Under the pieces are notes generated by a model. It did not search any database and was not told the DNA's origin. It saw only the letters and a program-made list of their open reading frames with translations. From assembly GCF_026341825.1 (NCBI RefSeq), contig NZ_JAPENY010000002.1:248001-312000 (forward strand): 64,000 nt of DNA, written 5' to 3'. The translations under genes and the position numbers were made by a program. Below are positions 8,590 through 17,974 of this stretch, in pieces. Each line of letters starts with the position of its first letter. Positions within the stretch are counted from its first letter, which is position 1. The DNA comes from Streptomyces sp. NBC_00620. Lineage in GTDB: Bacteria > Actinomycetota > Actinomycetes > Streptomycetales > Streptomycetaceae.

Positions 8590-8614
8590 GAAGGCCGCCC
8601 CTCGGGCGGCCTTC
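8590..8614 (-). terminator. trp attenuator terminator hairpin
   Basis: In minus-strand sense, arms GAAGGCCGCCC and GGGCGGCCTTC pair perfectly (11 bp) around GAG, between the leader peptide stop and trpEG. GGCCGCC in the first arm can alternatively pair with GGCGGCC inside the leader gene (plus-strand 8643-8649), giving an antiterminator. There is no strong U-run. Confidence 0.8.
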
Positions 8615-8636
8615 GCGAAGTCTTGAGTACGCGCGA

Positions 8637-8693
8637 TCAGTGGGCCGCCGGATGAGCGGTCCACCACCAGGTCTGGGTCGAATGCGCGAACAT
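8637..8693 (-). CDS. trpL: Tryptophan leader peptide
   Basis: An 18-residue leader peptide reading MFAHSTQTWWWTAHPAAH, with three consecutive Trp codons. It is followed by a hairpin containing those codons: GTGG-A-CCGC pairs with GCGG-C-CCAC, plus-strand 8640-8664. When Trp-tRNA is scarce, a ribosome stalled at the Trp codons should free GGCGGCC to pair with the terminator arm and allow read-through into trpEG. Trp attenuators ahead of fused anthranilate synthase genes are known in Streptomyces. Confidence 0.88.
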   Translation of the reverse strand: MFAHSTQTWWWTAHPAAH

Positions 8694-8824
8694 GCGCCGC
8701 ACCCTACCCGACGCCGGGGGCCGGGCAACAGCGTGAACCGCGCGGGCACCGGGTTCGGATCGCCCGGTCGGCGGCCATTGATGGGTTCACAGCCCGACCG
8801 AGGAGCCCGACCGAGGAGAGAGTC

Positions 8825-10030
8825 ATTCACGCAGCTCGTTCACCCCTGTCCCGCCGGAGCGGCGCACGCGCGCTCACGGCCCTCGCCGCAGCCGCGGTCC
8901 TTGCCGCCGGCTGGCCCGGCGCCGCCCAGTCGGCCCCGCGCCCCGCCGAATCCGACGACACCACCCAGGTCAGCTACCGCAGCCACGAGTTCACCGTCCC
9001 CGCCTCCTGGCAGGTCGTGGACCTGACGGAGAACCCGGAAGCCTGCGTCCGCTTCGACCGGCACGCCGTGTACCTCGGCACGCCCGGCGGCCGGCAGGAC
9101 TGCCCGGCGCGTCTGAGGGGACGTACCGAAGCACTCCTGATCCAGCCCGCCACCGCCGCGCGGAGCGCCGTCACCGAGAACCGCACGGCCCGCACCTACC
9201 GGGCCACCGCGGACCGCATCACCGTGACCGCCGCGTACGGAGACGACCGGGGCAGCATCCAGCGGATCCTGCGCAGCGCCGGTCTGCCCGTCGCCGCCCC
9301 GGAGACGGAGCAGACAGCCGTGGCGCCCGTCCCCGCGGACGCCACCTCGTTCCGGGGCGAGGGCTTCGACGCCTGCACCGCACCGAGCCAGTCGGCGATG
9401 GACGCCTGGCGGGACGCGTCCGACTACGGCGCCATCGGCATCTACATCGGCGGCCTCAACCGCGCCTGCGCCCAGCCGAAACTCACGGCCGCGTGGGTGC
9501 GCACGCAGTACGCCAACGGCTGGCGGTTCTTCCCGCTGTACGTCGGCCGGCAGCCCTCCTCCGACGGCGGCAGCTGCGGCGGTGGCTGTGCGTCGATCAC
9601 CGACCCGGTACCGCAGGGCACCGCGGCCGCCGACGACGCCGCCAAGCAGGCCGCGGCGCTGGGCCTCGGCAAGGGGTCGGTGATCTACAACGACCTCGAG
9701 CACTACACCCGCGGCACCACCGTGACCGCCCGGGTGCTCGCCTACATCGAGGCCTACACCGAGCGCCTGCACCAGCTGGGCTACCGCTCGGGCGCGTACG
9801 GCAGCGTCTCGTCCCTGATCACCGACCTGGTGGCCAACGTGAAGACGATCACCCCGCCCGACGTGATCCACTTCGCCCGCTGGAACGGTGAGTCGACGCT
9901 CACGGACCCGTCGATCCCCGCGAAACTCTGGGCCGACCACCAGCGCATCCACCAGTACGTGGGCGACACGACCGAGACCCACGGCGGTGTGAAGATCAGC
10001 ATCGACCGCAACCGGCTCGACGTGGACTAG
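8825..10030 (+). CDS. Secreted DUF1906 (glycoside-hydrolase-like) protein with non-canonical start
   Basis: A secreted protein of about 401 residues ending in a DUF1906 domain (roughly the last 225 residues, from SFRGEGFDACTAPS), a TIM-barrel glycoside-hydrolase-like fold related to Rv2525c. Domain motifs include GAIGIYIGG, WRFFPLYVGRQ and SVIYNDLEHY. The frame upstream of the first GTG (9017) encodes a clear signal peptide: Arg-rich SPLSRRSGARAL, hydrophobic TALAAAAVLAAG, then AQSA. There is no in-frame ATG, GTG or TTG before it. The best start is ATT 8825, six bases after GAGGAG; alternatively GTC 8822 is a mutated or misread GTG. It may bind or cleave cell-wall carbohydrate; the substrate is unknown. 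Confidence 0.75.
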   Translation: MHAARSPLSRRSGARALTALAAAAVLAAGWPGAAQSAPRPAESDDTTQVSYRSHEFTVPASWQVVDLTENPEACVRFDRHAVYLGTPGGRQDCPARLRGRTEALLIQPATAARSAVTENRTARTYRATADRITVTAAYGDDRGSIQRILRSAGLPVAAPETEQTAVAPVPADATSFRGEGFDACTAPSQSAMDAWRDASDYGAIGIYIGGLNRACAQPKLTAAWVRTQYANGWRFFPLYVGRQPSSDGGSCGGGCASITDPVPQGTAAADDAAKQAAALGLGKGSVIYNDLEHYTRGTTVTARVLAYIEAYTERLHQLGYRSGAYGSVSSLITDLVANVKTITPPDVIHFARWNGESTLTDPSIPAKLWADHQRIHQYVGDTTETHGGVKISIDRNRLDVD

Positions 10031-11521
<1,491 letters not shown>

Positions 11522-11559
11522 CGGGCGGACAGCTGTTTCGGCTGTTACAGGAGCGTGAA

Positions 11560-11593
11560 GTGGGGCGCGGATCACATACGATCCGCGCCCCAC
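11560..11593 (+). terminator. Strong terminator after aroH
   Basis: Perfect 14-bp arms GTGGGGCGCGGATC and GATCCGCGCCCCAC flank ACATAC, 38 bases after the aroH stop and before the iron box. A short T-run (CACTTTTACG) follows. Confidence 0.85.
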
Positions 11594-11621
11594 GGCACTT
11601 TTACGGTTCCTGACAGGCGGG

Positions 11622-11640
11622 TAAGGTTAGGTTAGCCTCA
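11622..11640. promoter_or_regulatory. Iron box (DmdR1/IdeR-type operator)
   Basis: TAAGGTTAGGTTAGCCTCA matches 15 of 19 positions of the actinobacterial iron box TTAGGTTAGGCTAACCTAA. It lies 52 bases upstream of the Bfd-like gene. Iron-loaded DmdR1 should repress here, so the ferredoxin would be made when iron is low. Confidence 0.8.
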
Positions 11641-11692
11641 CCGATCATCGGGATGGCACGACCTACGAAATCCCTGTCGGGAGGTGGACCGC

Positions 11693-11977
11693 GTGTACGT
11701 CTGCAACTGCTTCGGTGTCACCGAGGCGCAGGTGAAGAAGCACGCGGAGGGCGGTGCCTGCACCCCCCGCCAGATAGCGTCGGAGTGCAAGGCGGGCACG
11801 GACTGTGGTTCGTGCGTCCGCCGAATTCAGGCCCTGCTGGGCCGGGGCGCGTGCCCGCGCCGCGAGCTGGTGGGCGAGGGCAGGCCGGTCCTCTCCGAGG
11901 TCTCGGTGTCCGCAGCCGAGGTTCCGGTGTCCGCGACCGAGGTTCCGGTGTCCGCGTCGCTGGACGAGGCCGCCTAG
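11693..11977 (+). CDS. bfd: Bacterioferritin-associated ferredoxin-like (2Fe-2S) protein
   Basis: A 94-residue Bfd-like [2Fe-2S] protein expected to reduce bacterioferritin and release stored iron. The ligand pattern is CNC at the N-terminus and CGSC in AGTDCGSCVRRIQALL, giving four cysteines. GTG 11693 was chosen: GGGAGG is eight bases upstream and MYVCNCFGV matches the family start, whereas GTG 11684 overlaps the ribosome site. The C-terminus carries three copies of a 7-residue unit (EVxVSAx), encoded by 21-bp DNA repeats, and is unlikely to be part of the fold. The gene is convergent with bacterioferritin, with eight bases between stops, and is preceded by an iron box. Confidence 0.88.
   Translation: MYVCNCFGVTEAQVKKHAEGGACTPRQIASECKAGTDCGSCVRRIQALLGRGACPRRELVGEGRPVLSEVSVSAAEVPVSATEVPVSASLDEAA
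11897..11959 (+). repeat. Three 21-bp in-frame tandem repeats
   Basis: The unit GAGGTnnCGGTGTCCGCnnCC occurs at 11897, 11918 and 11939 at the 3' end of the Bfd-like gene. It adds EVxVSAx repeats after the Fe-S domain. Copies two and three are nearly identical, suggesting recent expansion by slippage. Confidence 0.8.
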
Positions 11978-11985
11978 AGGGCGGA

Positions 11986-12465
11986 CTAGCTGTCCGGCTG
12001 CTCGATCTGCTGCGCGATGTAGAGCGCCTCGCCGAGCTTCTCGACCAGGTCGAGCTGTGTGTCGAGATAGTCGATGTGGTGCTCCTCGTCCTCGAGGATC
12101 GACTCGAAGATGTTCGCCGACGTGATGTCGCCCTTCGCGCGCATCACCTCGATGCCCCGCTTGAGGCGGTCGATCGCCTCGACCTCCACCTGCCGGTCGG
12201 CCTGGAACATCTCGGTGAGGGTCTGCCCCACTCGCACATGGAACAGCCGCTGGTAGTTCGGCAGGCCGTCCAGCATGAGGATGCGCTCGGTGATCTTGTC
12301 CGCGTGCTTCATCTCATCGATGGATTCAGAACGCGTGTACTTGGCGAGCTTGGTCCAACCGTTGTTGTCCTGGATGCGGTAGTGCAGCCAGTACTGGTTG
12401 ATCGCCGTCAGCTCGCCGGTGAGCTGTTCGTTCAGGAACTCGAGGACCTCGGGGTCGCCCTGCAT
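11986..12465 (-). CDS. bfr: Bacterioferritin
   Basis: A 159-residue heme-containing ferritin that oxidises and stores iron in a 24-subunit shell. All expected residues are at canonical numbers: ferroxidase ligands Glu18, Glu51, His54, Glu94, Glu127 and His130, and heme ligand Met52. ATG 12465 follows GGAAGGAG at good spacing; in-frame sequence further upstream is untranslated leader. It is convergent with the Bfd-like ferredoxin and divergent from the molybdopterin oxidoreductase-like gene. No iron box is evident in its own upstream region, so the two partners may be regulated in opposite senses. Confidence 0.96.
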   Translation of the reverse strand: MQGDPEVLEFLNEQLTGELTAINQYWLHYRIQDNNGWTKLAKYTRSESIDEMKHADKITERILMLDGLPNYQRLFHVRVGQTLTEMFQADRQVEVEAIDRLKRGIEVMRAKGDITSANIFESILEDEEHHIDYLDTQLDLVEKLGEALYIAQQIEQPDS

Positions 12466-12621
12466 CGCAGAGGCTCCTTCCAGGAAGGGGAGTTGGCAGG
12501 TTGCGCCGCATCCTTGCACCGGCTTCCTGAGGGCGTCCAGTAAGTGCATGCTTAGTAGGAGTTGCCCGAATCCGACTTTGGCTGGTCATGTGCACTGCCC
12601 CAGGTCTGTCAGGATGGAGTC

Positions 12622-13254
12622 ATGGGTCAGCCGGTGGAGCGTGAATCTGGAGAAGCGGCACAGTCGGAGCTTCCGCCGGGGCAGCGACTGCAGCGCGGCT
12701 GGCCGGTCACGCACTACGGGCCCGTACCCAAGTTCCGCCCCGAACGCTGGGAGTTCAGGGTCTTCGGCGCCACCGCCGACGGTGAGAAGCACTGCTGGAC
12801 CCACGAGGAGTTCACGGCCCTGCCGTACGCCTCGGTCGTGGCCGATCTGCACTGCGTCACGAAGTTCAGCATGATCGGGGCCGAATGGGGTGGCATTCCG
12901 GCCCGTACGATCCTGGAGATCGCCCCGCCGGCGCCCACTGTCACTCATGTCATGGTCTGGGCCGAGTACGGGTTCAGCTCCAACCTCCGCCTCGACGACT
13001 TCGCCTCCGACCGCACGATCTTCGCCACCCACAAGGACGGCGAACTGCTGACGGCGGAACACGGCTTCCCGCTCCGCCTCGTCGTGCCGCAGCTTTATGC
13101 CTGGAAGGGCCCCAAGTGGGTGCGCGGCGTCGAGTACATGACGGCGGACCGCCGCGGCTTCTGGGAGGAGCGCGGGTACCACAACGTCGGCGACCCGTGG
13201 CGCGAGCAGCGCTACTCGTACCAGGAGGAGCCCGGGGACGGCCCCGAGCTCTGA
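12622..13254 (+). CDS. Sulfite oxidase-like molybdopterin-dependent oxidoreductase
   Basis: A 210-residue protein of the sulfite oxidase / YedY molybdopterin-binding fold. The conserved Mo-ligand Cys lies in DLHCVTKFSM, followed by EWGGIPARTI; later family motifs are YGFSSNLRLDD, GFPLRLVVPQLYAWKGPKWV and FWEERGYHNVGDPW. It is close to the minimal Moco domain, with no heme, dimerisation domain or signal peptide, so it is probably cytoplasmic. ATG 12622 has AGGATGGAG upstream. The substrate is unknown; sulfite oxidase is only the fold label. Confidence 0.85.
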   Translation: MGQPVERESGEAAQSELPPGQRLQRGWPVTHYGPVPKFRPERWEFRVFGATADGEKHCWTHEEFTALPYASVVADLHCVTKFSMIGAEWGGIPARTILEIAPPAPTVTHVMVWAEYGFSSNLRLDDFASDRTIFATHKDGELLTAEHGFPLRLVVPQLYAWKGPKWVRGVEYMTADRRGFWEERGYHNVGDPWREQRYSYQEEPGDGPEL

Positions 13255-13285
13255 GTCCTGCCCTTACTCCTGCTTTCTGTGCCGG

Positions 13286-13777
13286 TCAGTGGTACTGGTG
13301 CACCACCGCATGGCCCTTGCCGCGGCCGATCATCCACTTGTTCACGGGCAGGGTGATCGCGAAGGCGGCGGCCAGCGCGAGGGCCAGGACCCACCAGAAG
13401 GACGCGTCCGAGAGTCCGGCGTCCATCGCGCCCGGCCAGAAGGCGATCACGCCGTTGTCGATCAGCTCCATCACGGCGATCGACAGGGTGTCCGCGGCGA
13501 GCGCGACCCGGAACGCCGTCCGGAAGTCGACGCCGGCCTTGAGCACGCTCCGCAGCGTGAACGAGTAGCCGAAGACGAACGCCAGGACGATCGCCAGGAT
13601 CAGCGTCGGCACATTGCCCCAGCCGAACGCGGTCCCGATCACCATGCCGAGCACCTCACCGATGGCGCAGCCGGTGAGGCAGTGCAGGGTCGCCTGGGCG
13701 GCCGTGGACCAGGTGACCTTGCCGATGCCATGGGCGTGGCCTTCGTGCGTGTGCCCGGTGTGCGCGTCGTGCTGCAT
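13286..13777 (-). CDS. DUF4396 membrane protein with His-rich N-terminus
   Basis: A 163-residue membrane protein of the DUF4396 family. The N-terminus is His-rich (MQHDAHTGHTHEGHAHG), and four hydrophobic segments follow, with conserved CLTGCAIGE, ELIDNGVIAFWPG and a C-terminal NKWMIGRGKGHAV. A perfect CsoR-type palindrome lies 50 bases upstream. His/Cys content plus that operator suggests a role in copper or other soft-metal handling, perhaps metal binding or export. This is inference, because the biochemical function of DUF4396 is not established to my knowledge. Confidence 0.85.
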   Translation of the reverse strand: MQHDAHTGHTHEGHAHGIGKVTWSTAAQATLHCLTGCAIGEVLGMVIGTAFGWGNVPTLILAIVLAFVFGYSFTLRSVLKAGVDFRTAFRVALAADTLSIAVMELIDNGVIAFWPGAMDAGLSDASFWWVLALALAAAFAITLPVNKWMIGRGKGHAVVHQYH

Positions 13778-13826
13778 GAGAAGCCCCCGGAGTCAGGTAG
13801 CGGTTCCTGTCGCGAGCAACAACTAC

Positions 13827-13843
13827 ATACCCCCAGGGGGTAT
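13827..13843. promoter_or_regulatory. CsoR-type metal-sensor operator
   Basis: ATACCCCC-A-GGGGGTAT is a perfect 17-bp palindrome upstream of the DUF4396 gene. It matches the TACC(C)n-(G)nGGTA pattern bound by CsoR/RcnR-family copper or nickel sensors. It overlaps the expected promoter, so metal should relieve repression. Confidence 0.75.
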
Positions 13844-13846
13844 TCC

Positions 13847-14713
13847 TTACTCCCGGAGCTTCTTCAGGCGCTCGATGTCCCCGGCGTGCCCCTCCTTGCC
13901 GCCCGGCGTCTCGATGATCAGGGGTACGCCCTCGGTGGCCGGGTGGGTCATCAGCGCGCGGAACGGGTCCTCGCCGATGTGGCCGGAGCCAATGTTCTCG
14001 TGGCGGTCCTTGTGGGCGCCGACCACATCCTTGGAGTCGTTGGCGTGGATCAGCTTGAGCCGGCCCTCGCCGACCGTGTCCACCAGCAGGTCCAGGGTCT
14101 GGTGCATCCCGCTCGGACCAGTCAGATCGTGGCCCGCCGCGTAGATGTGGCAGGTGTCGAGGCAGACACCCAGCTTCGGATGGGCGTCCAGCGCCTCGAA
14201 GTACGGCCCGAAGTCCCAGGTGCGGGAACAGAGCGAAGCGCCCTGACCTGCGGTCGACTCCAGGAGCAGGAACGGGTCCTCTTCGTGGGTCAGCTCGTCG
14301 AGCAGCGGCAGCAGGTGCTCGCGCACCTGCGCGAGGGCCACGGAACGCTCCCTGCCCCCGGTGGCGCTCCCCGTGTGCACGACCACGCCCAGCGCGCCGA
14401 TCTCCCGGCCCCTGCGCAGCGAGTGCCGCAGTGACTCCACGGACTTCTCGACCGTGGCCTCGGTGTGCGAGCCGAAGTTGATCAGATACGGGGCATGGAC
14501 GTACGCCGCGATCGATTCGGCGGCGCAGGCCGCGCGGAACTCCTCGTCTTGGCGGGGGTTTCCGACGGGCGTCGCCCAGCCGCGCGGGTTGGCGACGAAG
14601 ACCTGGACGGTCTCGGCCTTGAGCTCACGGGCGTAGCTCAGGCCGACGGAGTTGAGGCCGCCGGCCACGGGGACATGGCCGCCGACGGGGTTGCGGAGTT
14701 GCTTGCTGGTCAC
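13847..14713 (-). CDS. nfo: Endonuclease IV (AP endonuclease)
   Basis: A 288-residue zinc-dependent AP endonuclease of base-excision repair. Family motifs with the Zn ligands are YVHAPYLINFGS, VVHTGSATG, LLLESTAGQG, VCLDTCHIYAAGHD, LKLIHANDSK, DRHENIGSGHIG and the final IIETPGG. The length is normal. It is on the same strand as, and about 70 bases upstream of, the DUF4396 gene, but the CsoR-type operator between them suggests separate control. The start ATG 14713 gives MTSKQLRNPVGGHVPVAGG, the usual N-terminal strand. Confidence 0.94.
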   Translation of the reverse strand: MTSKQLRNPVGGHVPVAGGLNSVGLSYARELKAETVQVFVANPRGWATPVGNPRQDEEFRAACAAESIAAYVHAPYLINFGSHTEATVEKSVESLRHSLRRGREIGALGVVVHTGSATGGRERSVALAQVREHLLPLLDELTHEEDPFLLLESTAGQGASLCSRTWDFGPYFEALDAHPKLGVCLDTCHIYAAGHDLTGPSGMHQTLDLLVDTVGEGRLKLIHANDSKDVVGAHKDRHENIGSGHIGEDPFRALMTHPATEGVPLIIETPGGKEGHAGDIERLKKLRE

Positions 14714-14791
14714 ACCCGTCAGGGTGTCACGCGCGCACTCCCGCCCTGTCGGCGGACCTCGTGGTCATCGGCCGGCTTGGTGCGGCGCGGC

Positions 14792-16747
14792 TCAGTCGAT
14801 CTCGATCGTGATCGTCGAGCCCTTGGGTGCCGTGTCGCCGCCGTCCACCGACTGGCTCTTGACGGTGTTCCCGAAGAGGTTGAGCAGGCCGCGGTCCTCG
14901 TCGACCTGGAACCCGGCGTCCTCCAGCGTCTGCTTCGCGTCGTCCACGCTGTCGCCCACGACATCCGGGACCTCGACCATCTCGGGACCCTTGGAGATCG
15001 TCAGCGTCACGGTGTCGCCCTCGGCGGCCTCATTGCCCGCGCCGGGGGACTGTTCGGCGACCAGACCCTTGTCGAACTCCGAATTGACCTGCGCGGAGGC
15101 GATCTTCACCTTCAGACCCGCCTCCTCCAGCTCCGCGGTGGCGTCCTCGACGGACGCTCCCGTGACGTCGGCCACCTCCACCGGGCTGCCCTTGCTGACG
15201 GTGATCGCGATGGCCGAGCCCGCGTGGCGCTCGGTGCCCGCCTCCGGGTCCGTACCGATCACAGAGCCGTTGGGTACGTCGTCGCTGAACTCCCGGGTGA
15301 CCAGGCCCGCCGCCAGGCCGCCGTCCTCCAGCGCGGCCTTCGCCTTCGCCAGAGTGGAGCCCTGGAGGTCGGGCACCTTCACCGTCTCCGGGCCGTCGGA
15401 GATGGTCAGGTTCACCGAGTCGTTGTCACGGATCTTGGCGCCGACGTCCGGGTCGCTGCTGATGACGGTGCCGCGCTCCACGGTGTCGCTGTACGCGTGC
15501 TCGACCTGCCCGGTGTCGAGCCCGGCGTCCGCCAGCCGGTCCTTGGCCTCCGCCTCGGTGACCGCCAGGACCGCCGGGACCTTGGTGAACTGGCCGGAGT
15601 TGATGTACCAGACGCCCGCGCCGACACCGAGCACCAGCAGGAGCGCCGTGACGATCGCGAGCATTCCGCGCCGGGAGCCGCCCGGGGCGCGTCGCGAGGG
15701 CGGGCCCGGCTCGGACGCGAACTGGCTGGTCCGCTCGAACCGGCTGGTCGGGTTGAGCACGGCGGCATCGGCGTACTCGGCGGGCTCGTTCACCGGCAGC
15801 GGGCGCGGCACGGACAGCGAGCGCGGGATCACACTCGTACGGTCCTCGGCGTTGTGGTGCCCCGTGGCGAGTGCCTGCGGTGGTACGGCGTCGAGCTGCT
15901 CGGCGCTGAGCCCTGCCCGCGCCTCGAGGACCTGTCCCAGCAGCGCCACCGCGTCGTGCGGGCGCACTGCGGGGTTGCGCGCGGTCGCGGAGGTGACCAG
16001 CTCGTCGAGCTGGTACGCCAGCCCCGGCACGGCGGCCGACGGCGGCGGTACGTCCGCGTGGAGGTGCTGGTAGAACACCTGGGCGGGGGAGTCCCCGGAG
16101 TGCGGCTTGTCGCCGGTGAGCATCTCGTAGAGGACGATTCCGCAGGCGTAGACGTCGACGCGGGCGTCGGCCGTGCCGTGCTCGATCTGCTCGGGGGCGA
16201 GATACGAAACGGTGCCGAGGACGGCGCCTGTCGTGTTCGTCACGGTGTCCACGGCCCGTACGAGCCCGAAGTCCGCCACCTTGACCCGGCCGTCATCCCC
16301 TATGAGGACGTTCTCCGGCTTCATGTCGCGGTGCACGAACCCGGCGCGGTGCGCGGCTCCGAGCGCGGCGAGCACCGGCTCCAGGATGTCCAGCGCGGCC
16401 CTCGGCTGGAGGGCTCCGCGCTCGCGCAGCACGTCACGCAGGGTGCACCCGGCGACGTACTCCATGGCCAGATAGACGTACGACCCGTCCGTCCCCTGGT
16501 CGAAGACCTGCACCACATTGGGGTGCGCGAGCCGGGCCACCGACTTGGCCTCGCGGATGAACCGCTCCACGAACGAGCCGTCGGCGGCCAGCGCCGGGTG
16601 CATCACCTTGAGGGCGAGCACGCGGTCGAGGCGGGTGTCCAGGGCCCGGTAGACCGTGGCCATCCCGCCGACCGCGATGCGCGCGTCCACGCGATAGCGG
16701 CCGTCGAGCAGCTGCCCGACAAGCGGGTCCTGAAGGGTCGTATCCAC
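14792..16747 (-). CDS. Serine/threonine protein kinase with PASTA repeats
   Basis: A 651-residue PknB-type membrane kinase. The kinase domain (residues ~18-275) has Gly-rich loop IAVGGMATVYRA, catalytic Lys47, HRDMKPEN with Asp141, DFG with Asp159 and activation-loop Thr residues (TNTTG). A juxtamembrane linker leads to one TM helix (361-381), then four extracellular PASTA domains to the C-terminus. PASTA domains bind muropeptide or lipid II fragments, so it probably senses cell-wall synthesis and phosphorylates division or wall proteins. GTG 16747 is the chosen start; GTG 16771 has a better purine-rich site and remains possible. It is separate from the division cluster here. Confidence 0.92.
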   Translation of the reverse strand: MDTTLQDPLVGQLLDGRYRVDARIAVGGMATVYRALDTRLDRVLALKVMHPALAADGSFVERFIREAKSVARLAHPNVVQVFDQGTDGSYVYLAMEYVAGCTLRDVLRERGALQPRAALDILEPVLAALGAAHRAGFVHRDMKPENVLIGDDGRVKVADFGLVRAVDTVTNTTGAVLGTVSYLAPEQIEHGTADARVDVYACGIVLYEMLTGDKPHSGDSPAQVFYQHLHADVPPPSAAVPGLAYQLDELVTSATARNPAVRPHDAVALLGQVLEARAGLSAEQLDAVPPQALATGHHNAEDRTSVIPRSLSVPRPLPVNEPAEYADAAVLNPTSRFERTSQFASEPGPPSRRAPGGSRRGMLAIVTALLLVLGVGAGVWYINSGQFTKVPAVLAVTEAEAKDRLADAGLDTGQVEHAYSDTVERGTVISSDPDVGAKIRDNDSVNLTISDGPETVKVPDLQGSTLAKAKAALEDGGLAAGLVTREFSDDVPNGSVIGTDPEAGTERHAGSAIAITVSKGSPVEVADVTGASVEDATAELEEAGLKVKIASAQVNSEFDKGLVAEQSPGAGNEAAEGDTVTLTISKGPEMVEVPDVVGDSVDDAKQTLEDAGFQVDEDRGLLNLFGNTVKSQSVDGGDTAPKGSTITIEID

Positions 16748-16815
16748 GCAGGTGAGTGTACGAGCCGCCACTGTCAGCCCCCACCCGTTCAGCCGATACC
16801 GGGGCTGTACTGAAG

Positions 16816-16843
16816 CCGTCCTGTGACGCACGTCGCAGGACGG
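16816..16843 (-). terminator. Terminator after thiOSG
   Basis: Arms CCGTCCTGTGACG and CGTCGCAGGACGG pair over 13 bp with one mismatch and a two-base centre. It lies between the thiG stop and the kinase start, both on the minus strand. Confidence 0.65.
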
Positions 16844-16963
16844 AGAACCACGCGGCAGCCGCCGACGGCGCGGGACCCCCACGGGAGACCCGCACCTTTC
16901 AACGGAGTGGAAACGGGCGGTGCGCGGTCGGGGAAGTCCTGAAGCAGCAACCACGGACGGCAG

Positions 16964-17761
<798 letters not shown>

Positions 17762-17974
17762 TCAGCCTCCTTGGACGGCGGTGAGGACTTCGACGCGGTC
17801 TCCCTCGGAGAGGGAGGTGGACGACCACTGCCCGCGCGGGACGACGGTTTCGTTGAGCGCGGCGGCGACGCCGGACGGGGCCGGGGTGAGCGCCGCGACG
17901 AGCGTGTCGAGAGCGGTGCCCGCGGCGATCCGCTGCCGCTCTCCGTTGACGAAGACGCTGACGAGGATGTTCAT
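17762..17974 (-). CDS. thiS: Sulfur carrier protein ThiS
   Basis: A 70-residue ubiquitin-like sulfur carrier. It ends in the diagnostic Gly-Gly (LTAVQGG), which is adenylated and thiocarboxylated to deliver sulfur to ThiG. Family features are the N-terminal VFVNGERQRIAAGT and the VVPRGQW and GDRVEVL strands. Its ATG overlaps the thiO stop by four bases. Confidence 0.95.
   Translation of the reverse strand: MNILVSVFVNGERQRIAAGTALDTLVAALTPAPSGVAAALNETVVPRGQWSSTSLSEGDRVEVLTAVQGG

Noticed and set aside
8781-9026. ATG 8781 as the start of the DUF1906 protein
   Set aside because: It lies in a different frame from the signal peptide and stops at 9026, so it cannot initiate the DUF1906 protein.
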